NCBI RefSeq assembly: GCF_006442205.1
Contig: NZ_VFVR01000004.1
Location: 372,001-436,000 of the forward strand
Origin: Mesorhizobium sp. B2-3-12
GTDB taxonomy: Bacteria > Pseudomonadota > Alphaproteobacteria > Rhizobiales > Rhizobiaceae
Reading direction: 5' to 3'
DNA: 64,000 nt
The number at the start of each line of letters is the position of its first letter. Within the stretch, counting starts at the first letter, position 1. The notes beneath the pieces were generated by a model, which was not told the DNA's origin, did not search any database, and saw only the letters and a list, made by a program, of their open reading frames with translations. A program made the position numbers and the translations under genes. This document shows, in pieces, positions 1 through 9,065 of the stretch.

Positions 1-90
1 CGCTGCCTGCGCTGTCGGCGTCATGGCACTTGCCGCGGCAAGCGCCAATGCTCCCATTGAGAATTTCGAAATCACACTGCGAATTGGCAT
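1..90 (-). CDS. Exported protein, 5' end only (signal peptide)
   Basis: Only the first 30 codons lie in the window. They read as a classical Sec signal peptide: short basic start (MPIRSVISK), a hydrophobic core rich in Ala and Leu at about residues 12-22, and an AQA-A cleavage site near residue 29. The ATG at 90 has a GGAG ribosome site 8-11 bases upstream. The mature protein is outside the window, so the function is unknown. A periplasmic solute-binding protein is a reasonable guess in this transporter-rich region, but this is inference. Confidence 0.75.
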   Translation of the reverse strand, partial: MPIRSVISKFSMGALALAAASAMTPTAQAA

Positions 91-554
91 TGCTTGGTTC
101 TCCTTCAAGCTGTGACGGTTACTGGTCGTTCCCTTCTTGCGTCTTTTCTTGATTGTGTTGGAAAGGCTGGCTGTTGCGCAAGGCTGTTGTCGCCCGGGCG
201 CCGCCAGGCACGGCACGGGCGTGTTGATGCTCGATTTCGGTGATGACGGATGCTGCCTGGGCGGCCAGTCTCATGGCCGATGGATCGCCGCGATAGCGAT
301 CATCCGCGGATCGATTGCCAGTCCTGCGGCGCCCTGCAAGGTGCGAGCCATCAAGGTCCCATGATCCCGAGCATTCCGGCGGAAGTGCTTCCGGCCAGCG
401 GCTTGGCAAGCCCCATCTCGCCAAGGCCGTTTCATGGGATGAAATTATATATACCAACGTTCATGCCGCGCAACGACTAACGCTACGTTCGCGCCGTAAT
501 TTGAGACTGCGGGCCAAGTGGGCCGGCACCGGCGGGACATGGCTCGCATCCCTG
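91..554. other. Intergenic region without a convincing gene
   Basis: This 464-base stretch separates the exported protein gene from the dehydrogenase gene. A leftward open frame at 119-457 (112 codons) ends 29 bases before the signal-peptide gene, but its arginine-rich composition resembles no family I know and I do not call it. The right part carries a promoter-like sequence with a perfect dyad, listed separately. If that promoter serves the gene at 90, the leader would be about 340 bases long. Confidence 0.5.
430..473 (-). promoter_or_regulatory. Candidate sigma70-like promoter with operator dyad
   Basis: Read on the minus strand, TTGCGC (473-468) and TATAAT (449-444) are separated by 18 bases. 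Directly downstream, overlapping the expected transcription start, is the perfect dyad TTTCAT-GGG-ATGAAA at 430-444. The position fits a repressor site controlling leftward transcription toward the exported protein gene. Function is inferred from sequence only. Confidence 0.45.
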
Positions 555-1319
555 TTACCAGCAGACGTAGCCGCCATCGACGATCAGGTCGAGGCCGGTG
601 ACGAAGCTCGAGGCACGGCTGGCCAGGAACACGGTCGGTCCGACCATCTCCTCTGGCACCGCCATGCGTCCCATCGGCGTGTCGCGCTTGAAGATCTTTA
701 TCTGTTCGGCCACCTCCGGCCGCTTGTTCATCGGCGTCAGCGTGTAGCCGGGGCTGACGACGTTGACGCGCAGCCCACGACCGGCCCACTCCATGGCGAG
801 GCTCTTCGACATATGAATGACGGCCGCCTTCGAGGAATTGTAGTGCGCCTGCGTCAGCCCGCGATTGACGATGGTGCCCGACATCGAGGCGATGTTGATG
901 ATCGAGCCCTTGCCGCGCGCCAGCATCTTGCGCGCCTCGGCCTGGCAGGACAGGAACACGCCGGCGACATTGACCTCGTGCACCTTCCGCCACGTCTCCA
1001 GCGACAGTGTCTCCGCTGGTTCCGAGCCGGCGATCCCGGCATTGTTGACGGCAACCGTCAAAGCACCGAGTTCGGCTTCCACGCGATCGATGGCGGCAGC
1101 CAGATCGTCCTCCGACGTCACCGTGCCTGTCAGCACCACCGCCTTGCGTCCAAGTGCCGTGATCCGGTGGGCGGTTTCGTCCAGCCCGCCCTTCGACGCA
1201 TGGCCGAAACAGGCGACATCGGCGCCGGCCTCGGCCAGCCCGATCGCGATTGCCTGGCCAATGCCGCTGCCGGCTCCGGTGACCAGCGCGACATCGCCGT
1301 CGAGTTTGAAAAGATCCAT
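555..1319 (-). CDS. SDR family NAD(P)-dependent oxidoreductase
   Basis: Classical short-chain dehydrogenase/reductase of 254 aa, the usual family length. It has the nucleotide-binding TGAGSGIG motif at 14-21, NNAG at 92-95, a catalytic Ser at about 147, and the YxxxK pair Y160/K164. Such enzymes oxidise alcohols or reduce ketones of sugars and small acids in the cytoplasm; the substrate cannot be read from the sequence. The ATG at 1319 follows a strong GGGAGGGG ribosome site. It points the same way as the DUF427 gene behind it, with 94 bases between them, so cotranscription is possible but unproven. Confidence 0.9.
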   Translation of the reverse strand: MDLFKLDGDVALVTGAGSGIGQAIAIGLAEAGADVACFGHASKGGLDETAHRITALGRKAVVLTGTVTSEDDLAAAIDRVEAELGALTVAVNNAGIAGSEPAETLSLETWRKVHEVNVAGVFLSCQAEARKMLARGKGSIINIASMSGTIVNRGLTQAHYNSSKAAVIHMSKSLAMEWAGRGLRVNVVSPGYTLTPMNKRPEVAEQIKIFKRDTPMGRMAVPEEMVGPTVFLASRASSFVTGLDLIVDGGYVCW

Positions 1320-1413
1320 CGATAGCCCCTCCCTGGGTCCGCTTGGTCCGGGGAAGGTATGCGCTACCCAATGCCTCGATCAAGCCACCACGCGCCTGAC
1401 CGGTATCGTCCGT

Positions 1414-2298
1414 TCAGAAGTATCCGTCGGAGGCGGCCGTGGCTTCCTTCGGGATTTCGACGCCGTCGACCAGGATCTTGTCGACCAGTTCATGGTGGAA
1501 GCAGACCAGGCCCTTGATGCGCTCCGCTTCGTGCACGGGTTCGGGATAATACCAGACCATGTTCTCGTGGCGCTTCTTCGCCGTCGTCACGTGATAGTAG
1601 TTGGAGATGCCTTTATAGGGGCAGCGCGAAATGTAGCGGCTTGGCGAAAACATATCGAGCCGCGTGTCGGAAACCGGCAGGTAGTGGCGCACAGGATGGC
1701 CGGTCTCGAACAGGAACACGCCACGCCGTGAGTCGGCGACCTGCTCGCCGTCGAGGATGACCTGCACTCGCCGCGAGGAGGGCAGGCAGTCGACGCGGCG
1801 GAACGGATCGCGGGCGTGGACGAAGATCTCCTCGTCCTCCTCGAACCAGTGGCCCATCTTGCTCCACACGAACGACATGTAGCCCGAGATCGGCGGGCAA
1901 CCCTTGACCGGATCGAGATAGCGCCATGCACCATCCTCGACCAGGGTGATCCCCGTATTCAGCGAGTAGTGCGTGGCGACGCCCTTGTATGGGTCTTCCG
2001 TCGTCGTCTTCGAGGGCAGCAGGAATTCCTCGCGCACGTCCTCGATCGGGAAGTAATACACCGGCAGATGGTCGGATTCGTACAGCACCAGCGCCCTGGT
2101 GGTGTCGGCGACGGTCATCGATCCCACCTGCACCCGCAGCCGCTTCAGCGACGGCATGGTGAAGGCGACATAGCCAGGCTCGAACTCGTACTGCACGATC
2201 TGGTCGAGCACGGGGAAATGCGGTCCGCGACCGCGCAGGTGAGGCTTGCGAATGGTAGTCTCCCGTTTCTTGTCTTTCATGGCCGGATTTCGGCGCAT
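1414..2298 (-). CDS. DUF427 domain-containing protein (two tandem copies)
   Basis: The 294 aa product consists of two related DUF427 halves. Each half has a short beta-rich block ending in a DPYKG or CPYKG element (about residues 100 and 240) and a preceding Y/F-rich stretch (YYFPIEDVR, HYLPVSDTR). The family is widespread in bacteria and fungi and has no agreed biochemical role; duplicated forms are common in rhizobia. No signal peptide or membrane segment is visible, so it is probably cytoplasmic. Neither the first ATG (2298) nor an internal ATG at 2280 has a good ribosome site, so the exact start is uncertain. Confidence 0.8.
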   Translation of the reverse strand: MRRNPAMKDKKRETTIRKPHLRGRGPHFPVLDQIVQYEFEPGYVAFTMPSLKRLRVQVGSMTVADTTRALVLYESDHLPVYYFPIEDVREEFLLPSKTTTEDPYKGVATHYSLNTGITLVEDGAWRYLDPVKGCPPISGYMSFVWSKMGHWFEEDEEIFVHARDPFRRVDCLPSSRRVQVILDGEQVADSRRGVFLFETGHPVRHYLPVSDTRLDMFSPSRYISRCPYKGISNYYHVTTAKKRHENMVWYYPEPVHEAERIKGLVCFHHELVDKILVDGVEIPKEATAASDGYF

Positions 2299-2488
2299 GG
2301 CTAGGGGGATATGAGGCCGGGCCGAGGGCGGGCGAGGGCTTCCGGGCGGCGGGCGTTGCCGGCATCGAGCCGCTGGAACGATGGCCCCCCATCGTTCGTC
2401 GCGGCCCTGCTACCGGACCGCCTCACCGCCCGAAACAGGGAACCGTCCGATGTGGCCTCTGCCCGTTCGAGCATGATCTCAGCAGCCT

Positions 2489-4144
2489 CTATCCCAGCGA
2501 CACACGATCGAGCAGCAGCCCGGCGGCGATCGGCGGCAGGCCGCTGACATTCTTGCGCACCGGCACCAGAAGATCGGGGAAGTAGCTGAAGATCACCGGT
2601 GTCTCGTCGAGCAGCAGATTCTGGATGTCGGAGGCCGCCGCGCGCTGAGCGCCGATGTCGAGCGCCTTGAGATAGCTCGTCACCATGCCATCATAGGCAG
2701 GACTTTTGAAGTGCGCCGCGTTCCACGGGCCGTCGCTGACCAGCGGGCTCTTCAAAAAGACATTCGGCACGGAGCGATGCGCGTAGTCGGTGATCCCCAA
2801 CGGGCTGTCCAGCCAATCCGACTGGCCGAACACCGCTTTGCCGTAATATTTGTCCTGGTCCTCGATGTTGAGCGAGACGCGGGCGCCGATCTCCTTGGCG
2901 AAATTCTGGAACAGTTGCGCATAGGCTGGAATGTCGGAATAGCGCAGCGTCGTCAGCGTGATATCGAAACCATTGGCCAGACCTGCGGCCTCCATCAGCT
3001 GCTTGGCCTTGGCGATGTCCTGCGCGCGCTGCGGCACCGATTTGTCGGTGGCCGGGAAAGCCGGCGCGAACGGGCTGTCATTGCCGGTCGCCGCCATGCC
3101 GCGGCACAGTCCGTCGACCAGCTTGGAGCGGTCGATGCTGAGCGCCAGCGCCTGGCGCACGCGCTTGTCGGTGAACGGCGCCATGTCGCAGCGCATGTGA
3201 AGCTGGCGGTGCGCGGTCGAGGCGACCCGCAGCACCGTGATGTCGGGGCTGTTCAGCACCACCTGGCTGACATCGAGCGGCACGGCGTCGAGAATGTCGA
3301 CCTCTCCGGCCTGCAGCGCCAGGATGCGCGGCTGCACATCGCCGTAAAATTTGAATTCGAGCCTGTCGGGCAGCGCCTTCTCACCCCAATAGTCCTCATT
3401 ACGCACGAAGGTCGCGCCGACTTTCGGCGTATAGCTCTCCATCCGGAACGGCCCGGTGCCTTCGAAGGTCTTTTCGTAGTCGCCCTTGTAGCTCGCAGGC
3501 AGGATGACGGCGTTGTAATTGTCGATCGACACCGAATAGGGAAAGCTGCCGTTCGGCGCGTCGAGATGGAAGGCGACGGTATGATCGTCGACTTTCCGGG
3601 TGCCACCCTTCGACAGCAGGCCCTTGAACACCGACAGCGCGTTGGATGCGCCGTTCGGATCGGCCAGCCGGTCGAAGGTGGCGACTACGTCGTCGGCCTT
3701 GAAGTCCTCGCCATTGTGGAATTTCACGCCCTTGCGCAGCTTGAAGGTCCACACGCTGCCGTCTTCGTTGGGCGACCAGCTTTCCGCCAGCACCGGTTTC
3801 AGGGTCAGGTCCGGCTGGGTGATGCAGAGAAACTCGGCGGTCTGGAAAACCAACTGGTAGCTGCCGCTGTCATAGAAGGTGACGGGGTCGATGGCGCCGC
3901 CCGGCGTCGCCACACCGGCGCGCACCGTGCCGCCCGGCTTGCCTTCGGCGCGGGCCTCTTGCGTGGAGAACCCCGCCGCTCCCAGAATGCCACCAAGGAA
4001 CGGCAGCGAAAGGCCAAGCACGCTGCCATGGCGCAGGAAATCGCGCCGGTCGAGCCTGCCAGCCAGCAATTCGTCGACAGCGGAATTTTCGATTGCGGTC
4101 AGGCTTTTGCGGGCAGCGTCAATCGTCATGAAATGCCTTGGCAT
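2489..4144 (-). CDS. ABC transporter substrate-binding protein, family 5 (dipeptide/oligopeptide type)
   Basis: This 551 aa periplasmic binding protein belongs to the DppA/OppA/NikA class (SBP family 5). An N-terminal extension leads to a twin-arginine signal (DRRDFLRHG, Arg33-Arg34) followed by a hydrophobic segment, so export through Tat is likely. The family blocks LAESW, TFKLRKGVKFHNGEDFKADDV and GTGPF are present. It is a close paralogue of the binding protein at 11564-13222 over its whole length. No permease or ATPase genes adjoin it, so it probably uses the transporter at 5200-9063. A LysR gene lies divergently upstream. ATG 4144 has GAGGAA upstream; ATG 4129 is an alternative. Confidence 0.9.
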   Translation of the reverse strand: MPRHFMTIDAARKSLTAIENSAVDELLAGRLDRRDFLRHGSVLGLSLPFLGGILGAAGFSTQEARAEGKPGGTVRAGVATPGGAIDPVTFYDSGSYQLVFQTAEFLCITQPDLTLKPVLAESWSPNEDGSVWTFKLRKGVKFHNGEDFKADDVVATFDRLADPNGASNALSVFKGLLSKGGTRKVDDHTVAFHLDAPNGSFPYSVSIDNYNAVILPASYKGDYEKTFEGTGPFRMESYTPKVGATFVRNEDYWGEKALPDRLEFKFYGDVQPRILALQAGEVDILDAVPLDVSQVVLNSPDITVLRVASTAHRQLHMRCDMAPFTDKRVRQALALSIDRSKLVDGLCRGMAATGNDSPFAPAFPATDKSVPQRAQDIAKAKQLMEAAGLANGFDITLTTLRYSDIPAYAQLFQNFAKEIGARVSLNIEDQDKYYGKAVFGQSDWLDSPLGITDYAHRSVPNVFLKSPLVSDGPWNAAHFKSPAYDGMVTSYLKALDIGAQRAAASDIQNLLLDETPVIFSYFPDLLVPVRKNVSGLPPIAAGLLLDRVSLG

Positions 4145-4230
4145 GGCTGCATTCCTCGCTTGCCCTTGGGAGATCGGCCATTTAGGTCATTGTTGACCGC
4201 GACCGGAAAGCGATATTTTTTGATAGGGCC

Positions 4231-4247
4231 CATCGGAATTTTCGATG
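4231..4247. promoter_or_regulatory. Dyad in the LysR / binding-protein divergent region
   Basis: The 115-base region between the two divergent starts contains CATCG-N7-CGATG, 13 bases upstream of the LysR start codon. An autoregulatory LysR site is plausible from position and symmetry; there is no direct evidence. Confidence 0.35.
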
Positions 4248-4259
4248 GAGGAGTGATGC

Positions 4260-5162
4260 ATGGATACCGAAAACCTGCGCAGCTTCCTCGAAGTCGCCGA
4301 ACATGGCAGCTTCACTGTCGCCGCCAACCGGCTCAATCTCGCGCAGTCCACCGTCAGCGCCCGAATAAGGGGGCTGGAGGAGCAGTTGGGGCGAAGGCTT
4401 TTCGTCAGGGATCACGATGGCGTCTCGCTGACGCCGGCCGGCCGGCAGTTCCTGCCGCACGCTTCCTCCATCACCCGCACCTGGGAACAATCGAGGCAGG
4501 ACATCGCCGTTCCCGATGGCTATGAAACGCTTCTGCGCTTCACCGCCCCTGCCTATCTCTGGGAGCGCATGACCTCGCCATGGGTCGAGTGGATGCGCGT
4601 CAGAAGGCCGAACGTGGCGTTGCGGCTGGAAGGAAGTTTTCCAGACCAGGCAATCGACCAACTGGCGGAAGGCCTGCTCGACATTTGCATCCTCTATCTG
4701 CCGCGGCCGCATCCCGGCATCGTCTATGAGACGCTCGCCGTCGACCAGGTAGTGCTCGTCCAGCATACCGCGCAGACCAGGCCTTGGACCGAGAACTACA
4801 TCCTGATGGACTGGGGGCTCGAATTCCGCATCGAGCATGACCGGGCCTTCGCCGGCATGGTCAAACCGGCCATCTCGGCCGGACTGGTCTTCATCGGCCT
4901 GCAGCATGTCCTGTCGCAGCACGCCGCCGCCTATCTGCCGCTCAGCGCCGTCAGCGGCCATATCGAGCGCGGTGAAATGAGACGCATCGACAACACGCCG
5001 GTATTCCGGAGGCCGATCTATCTTGCCTATCCCTCGAACCCCGTCTCTTCGGATGTGCTCGATGTTGCGTTGACCGGGCTGCGCACACTGGCCAGGGACT
5101 GGACGGGAGGTCAGGGGTTTTCGGAAGGCGACCGTTCCCTGGGCACCGCTGGCCAGGTGTAA
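4260..5162 (+). CDS. LysR family transcriptional regulator
   Basis: 300 aa, normal LysR length. The N-terminal winged helix-turn-helix is textbook (LRSFLEVAEHGSFTVAANRLNLAQSTVSARIRGLE split over residues 4-38), followed by an effector-binding domain from about 90. The ATG is preceded by GGAGGAG. The gene is divergent from the family 5 binding protein gene at 4144 and ends 37 bases before the ATPase gene that converges on it. By the usual LysR arrangement it should control the divergent binding protein gene and perhaps the shared transporter; the effector is unknown. Confidence 0.9.
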   Translation: MDTENLRSFLEVAEHGSFTVAANRLNLAQSTVSARIRGLEEQLGRRLFVRDHDGVSLTPAGRQFLPHASSITRTWEQSRQDIAVPDGYETLLRFTAPAYLWERMTSPWVEWMRVRRPNVALRLEGSFPDQAIDQLAEGLLDICILYLPRPHPGIVYETLAVDQVVLVQHTAQTRPWTENYILMDWGLEFRIEHDRAFAGMVKPAISAGLVFIGLQHVLSQHAAAYLPLSAVSGHIERGEMRRIDNTPVFRRPIYLAYPSNPVSSDVLDVALTGLRTLARDWTGGQGFSEGDRSLGTAGQV

Positions 5163-5199
5163 CCGGCCAGGCAAATGCGGTCACCCATGCGATGTCTCG

Positions 5200-7242
5200 C
5201 TATGCCGGTTCGGCCACGGCTGCCTTCTGCAGCCGCGCCAGTTCGGCATAGGGAATGTGGCAGCGGATCGAATGTCCAGGCTGCGCCTCGGCCAGCGGTG
5301 GCTCCTGCTGTTCGCAGATCGGTCCGATCTTGCGCGGGCAGCGTGTGTGGAAGACGCAGCCCGAGGGCGGGTTGACGGCGCTGGGGATTTCCCCATCGAG
5401 CCGGATGCGCGCCGTCTCGGTCTGGTCGAGCTTGGGCACGGCCGAAAGCAGCGCCTCGGTGTAAGGGTGATGCGGCCCGGAAAACACTGCTTCCGACGGC
5501 CCGATCTCCATGATGCGGCCGAGATAGAGCACGGCGATCTTGTCGGAGAGGTAACGCACCACGCCGAGGTCGTGCGAGATGAAGATGTAGCTGACGTCTT
5601 CCTTCGACTGCAGGTCGGCAAGCAAATTAAGGATCGCCGCCTGGACGGAGACGTCGAGCGCCGAGGTCGGTTCGTCGCAGACGACGATGCGCGGATCGCC
5701 GGCGAAGGCGCGCGCAATGGCGACGCGTTGCTTCAGCCCGCCCGACAGTTGGCGCGGCTTGACCGCGAGATGCCGGTCGGTGAGCCGCACGGAGCGGACG
5801 AGGTCGTCGAGGCGCGCTTCCCGCGCCTTGCCGGAGAGGCCGGCCAGCCGTTTCAAGGCGCGGCCGAGAATGTGGCGGATCGAGTGCGAACGGTTAAGCG
5901 CGGAGTCCGGGTTCTGGAAGACGATCTGCATCGCCTTGACCTGGTCGTCGCCACGGTTCTCCAGCTTCGGCGCCAGCGCCTTGCCCTCGAGTTCGATGGT
6001 GCCGCCGGCGTCCGGTGGCACCAGGCCGAGCAGCAGTCTGGCGAAAGTGGTCTTCCCCGAGCCGGATTCACCGACCAGGCCCAACGTCTCGCCGGGCCTG
6101 AGATCAAGCGATACGTCCTTGACGGCCCGCAACGGATAGCCATGGCTGGCATAGGTCTTGTTCAGCCCGGCGACGCGCAGCACCGGCGCCGTTGCTGGCT
6201 TTGGTGCGGTCGCCACGTCCGCGGGCGTGGCGCGAGGCAGGGCCTGCGCCTGGTCGTGATAGTGGCAGCGCGACAGCCGCCTCCCGCGCTCGTCGGTGAG
6301 ATCGTAGAGCGGCGGCAATTCGGTGCGGCAGCGGTCGGTGGCCAATGCGCAGCGGTCGGCGAAGGCGCAGCCCTTGATGACGGTGCCGATGCCGGGCAGG
6401 AAGCCGGGGATGGTGTCGAGGCGGCCCTGGTCCTTGCGCTGGCCGCCGCGCGGCAGGCAGCGCAGCAGCGCCACCGTGTAAGGGTGGCGCGGATCGTTGA
6501 AGACGACGTCGGTCGGTCCTTCCTCGACCAGCATGCCGGCATAGAGCACGCCGACCCGGTCGCACATGTTGGAGACGACGGCGAGGTTGTGGCTGATGAA
6601 CAGGATCGAAGCGGAGAGTTCCTGCCGCAGCTGCGCGATGAGGTCGAGCACCTCGGCCTCGACGGTCGCGTCCAGCCCGGTGGTCGGCTCGTCGAGGATC
6701 AGCATCGAGGGGTCATTGGCCAGCGCCATGGCGATCGCCACACGCTGCTGCATGCCACCGGAGAGCTGGTGCGGGTAGCGCTGCATGACGCTTGGCGGAT
6801 CGGAGATGCGCACCCGGTTCAGCATGGCGATGGAGCGGTCGGTGGCCGCTTGGCCGGAAACGCCGGCAAGCTCGAAAATCTCGGTCAGTTGGCGGCCGAT
6901 GCGGATCGACGGATTCAGCGCCTTGCCCGGATCCTGATAGACCATGGAGACGCTTTCGGCGCGGGCACGCCGCAGCGCCTCGGCATCGAGCTTCATGACA
7001 TCCTGGCCGTCGAGCGCGATGGCGCCGCCTGATATCGAGCCGTTGCGCGGGAGATAGCGCACCACGGCGAGCGCGGCTGTCGACTTGCCGCAGCCGGATT
7101 CGCCGACCAGCCCATAGGCCTCGCCCTGGCCGATGGTGAGGCTGAGGTTGCGCAGCACCGCCCGGTTTCGGCCGCCGACGCGGTAGGCGACAGACAGGTC
7201 GCTGAGTTCCAATGCGTTCCTTGCCTTGGCGGGTTCAGTCAT
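5200..7242 (-). CDS. Dipeptide/oligopeptide-type ABC transporter, fused double ATPase
   Basis: 680 aa, a DppD-DppF fusion. Each half has a full ATP-binding cassette: Walker A GESGCGKST and GESGSGKTT, signatures LSGGMQQR and LSGGLKQR, and Walker B LILDEPTTGLD and IVVCDEPTSALD. Each half ends in the family C-terminal extension with conserved cysteines (CAFADRCALATDRC; CVFHTRCPRKIGPIC). It would energise the two permeases encoded just upstream. The ATG at 7242 has GGAG six bases upstream and overlaps the permease stop by 8 bases, implying translational coupling; an ATG at 7254 is possible but poorer. Confidence 0.92.
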   Translation of the reverse strand: MTEPAKARNALELSDLSVAYRVGGRNRAVLRNLSLTIGQGEAYGLVGESGCGKSTAALAVVRYLPRNGSISGGAIALDGQDVMKLDAEALRRARAESVSMVYQDPGKALNPSIRIGRQLTEIFELAGVSGQAATDRSIAMLNRVRISDPPSVMQRYPHQLSGGMQQRVAIAMALANDPSMLILDEPTTGLDATVEAEVLDLIAQLRQELSASILFISHNLAVVSNMCDRVGVLYAGMLVEEGPTDVVFNDPRHPYTVALLRCLPRGGQRKDQGRLDTIPGFLPGIGTVIKGCAFADRCALATDRCRTELPPLYDLTDERGRRLSRCHYHDQAQALPRATPADVATAPKPATAPVLRVAGLNKTYASHGYPLRAVKDVSLDLRPGETLGLVGESGSGKTTFARLLLGLVPPDAGGTIELEGKALAPKLENRGDDQVKAMQIVFQNPDSALNRSHSIRHILGRALKRLAGLSGKAREARLDDLVRSVRLTDRHLAVKPRQLSGGLKQRVAIARAFAGDPRIVVCDEPTSALDVSVQAAILNLLADLQSKEDVSYIFISHDLGVVRYLSDKIAVLYLGRIMEIGPSEAVFSGPHHPYTEALLSAVPKLDQTETARIRLDGEIPSAVNPPSGCVFHTRCPRKIGPICEQQEPPLAEAQPGHSIRCHIPYAELARLQKAAVAEPA

Positions 7243-8113
7243 TGAACGCTCCATGCACGCCGTCGGCGGCCAGATTGACGCCGATCACCAGCGAGGCGAT
7301 GGCGAGTGCGTCAAACAGCACCGTCCACCAGAAGCCGCCGCCGATCATGCCGTAATTCGAGGAGATGGAGAGCCCCCAGTCCGGAGACGGCGGCTGGATG
7401 CCGAAGCCCATGAAGGACAGCGTGGCGACGGCGAAGATGGCGTAGCCGAGCCGCACCGTGGTCTCGACCAGGATCGGCGGGATGACGTTGGGCAGGATCT
7501 CGACGAACATCGTATGAAGCGCGTTCTCATGCCTGAGTTGTGCGGCCGCGACATAGTCGAGTTCGCGCTCGGCCAGCACCGCCGAGCGCACCGTGCGCGC
7601 GATGATCGGCGCGAAGCTGAGGCCGATGACGACGATGACGGTGGTCTTGGAGGTGCCGAGCGCGACGATGGCGAGCAGCGCCACGATGACCACGGGGATG
7701 GCCATGAAGGCTTCCAGGATGCGGCTGACGACATCGTCGACCAGCCCGCGAAAGTAGCCCGTGAGCAAGCCGAGCGCAGTGCCCGCGACCGTCGCCAGCA
7801 AGGTCGCCAGCGGCGCGACGGTGAGGATATCGCGCGAGCCGACGATGACGCGCGAGAAGACGTCGCGCCCGATCTGGTCGGTGCCGAACCAGTGTTCGCG
7901 CGAAGGCGGCGCCAGCGCGTTGATGATGTCGTCGGCGAGCGGGTCGTAGGGGACAAAATGTTCGCCAAACAGCGCGCAGACGACCCAGAACAGAACGATG
8001 GCTATGCCGACGAGGAACGTTCGCGAGCGCAGCAGCGAGAACAGGACCTCGGCCAGCGGGCCGCGGCGCCGCGTGTCGTCCTGTGCGGGGGAGGGGGTCT
8101 GAACGGCGCTCAT
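7235..8113 (-). CDS. ABC transporter permease, DppC/OppC type
   Basis: 292 aa integral membrane permease. It has a short cytoplasmic N-terminus, a first membrane segment (FLVGIAIVLFWVVCALF), the OppC-typical periplasmic block HWFGTDQIGRDVFSRVI, and an EAA-type loop in the binding-protein-dependent transport domain. The start at 8113 (MSAVQTPSPAQ) overlaps the stop of the upstream permease gene in an ATGA junction, which fixes the start. It forms the transmembrane channel together with the 8110-9063 product. Confidence 0.92.
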   Translation of the reverse strand: MSAVQTPSPAQDDTRRRGPLAEVLFSLLRSRTFLVGIAIVLFWVVCALFGEHFVPYDPLADDIINALAPPSREHWFGTDQIGRDVFSRVIVGSRDILTVAPLATLLATVAGTALGLLTGYFRGLVDDVVSRILEAFMAIPVVIVALLAIVALGTSKTTVIVVIGLSFAPIIARTVRSAVLAERELDYVAAAQLRHENALHTMFVEILPNVIPPILVETTVRLGYAIFAVATLSFMGFGIQPPSPDWGLSISSNYGMIGGGFWWTVLFDALAIASLVIGVNLAADGVHGAFND

Positions 8114-9063
8114 TGGTCTGACCCCAGCCGGATGCGCGGATTGAGCACGGAATAGAGGAAGTCGGCGACCAATGTCGCCACGGCATAGACGATGCCGATG
8201 GTGAGGATGCCTGATTCCAGCATCGGAAAATCCTTGCCGCGCGCGGCGGTGAAGATCAGCGAGCCGATGCCCTGGTAGCGGAACAGCGTCTCGATGACGA
8301 CGAGGCCGCCGATGAGGTAACCGGTCTGGGTGGCGATGACGGTGATGGTCGGCAGCAGCGCATTGCGCAGCACATGGCGCCAGATCACCGTGCGCCACGG
8401 CAGTCCTTTCAGCACCGCGGTCCGCGTATAGTCGGAATCGAGCGCCTCGATCATGCCCGAACGCGCCATGCGCGCGATATAGCCGAACAGCACCAGGAAC
8501 AGCGGCAGGGCCGGCAGGATGAGGTAATAGAGCTGGGTGAGGAAGCCGGCGTCCTTCGGCCATGCCGCCGAGATCGGCAGCCAGCGCAGCCACACACCGA
8601 AGATCAGGATCAGGATGATGCCGGTGACGAATTCCGGCAGTACCGTCACCGACAGGCCGCCGAGGCTGATGATGCGGTCGAGCGGGCGGTTGAGGTTGAG
8701 CGCGGCAATCACACCGCCCAGGATGCCGATCGGCACCACCAGCACGAAGGCGACGGCCGCCAGCTTCATCGAATTGCCGAGCGCATCGATGACGAACGGC
8801 GCCACCGGCGAGCGGAAGATATAGGAGGTGCCCATGTCGCCCTGGACGAAATTGGAAATCCAGCTCCAGTACTGGGTGAGAAGCGGGCGATCGACGCCGA
8901 GCGTATGATTGAGCGCGTCGACCGCGCGCTGGTCGGCGAACGGGCCCAGGATCGCGCGCCCGACATTGCCGGGCAGGACCTGGCCACCCAGGAACACCAT
9001 CACGCTGAGCAGGAACAGCGTCACCAGCGACAGCGAGACACGCCGGGCAAAGAAGGAGAGAAT
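8110..9063 (-). CDS. ABC transporter permease, DppB/OppB type (apparent ATT start)
   Basis: Membrane permease pairing with the DppC-type protein. The block GVDRPLLTQYWSWISN and the later transport domain are typical of DppB. The first in-frame conventional start is GTG at 9024, but this would cut off the family N-terminus (SFFARRVSLSLVTLFLLSVMVF). Reading from an ATT at 9063 restores it, giving 317 aa. The ATT sits 7 bases after a perfect AAGGAGG, right behind the stop of the molybdoenzyme gene. An in-frame TAA 12 codon-bases upstream rules out any earlier ATG or GTG. The ATT start is therefore inferred; the gene itself is secure. Confidence 0.85.
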   Translation of the reverse strand: MLSFFARRVSLSLVTLFLLSVMVFLGGQVLPGNVGRAILGPFADQRAVDALNHTLGVDRPLLTQYWSWISNFVQGDMGTSYIFRSPVAPFVIDALGNSMKLAAVAFVLVVPIGILGGVIAALNLNRPLDRIISLGGLSVTVLPEFVTGIILILIFGVWLRWLPISAAWPKDAGFLTQLYYLILPALPLFLVLFGYIARMARSGMIEALDSDYTRTAVLKGLPWRTVIWRHVLRNALLPTITVIATQTGYLIGGLVVIETLFRYQGIGSLIFTAARGKDFPMLESGILTIGIVYAVATLVADFLYSVLNPRIRLGSDQ

Positions 9064-9065
9064 GG

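Noticed and set aside
119..457. 112-codon leftward frame
   Set aside because: Composition and lack of any motif make it unlikely to be coding; a leader region is a simpler reading.
315..1325. Long rightward frame opposite the dehydrogenase gene
   Set aside because: It covers the other strand of a well-supported SDR gene, is rich in Arg/His/Pro as expected for antisense of GC-rich coding sequence, and has no family motif.
2711..4525. 604-codon rightward frame opposite the binding protein gene
   Set aside because: Shadow of the family 5 binding protein; runs past its start and lacks recognisable domains.
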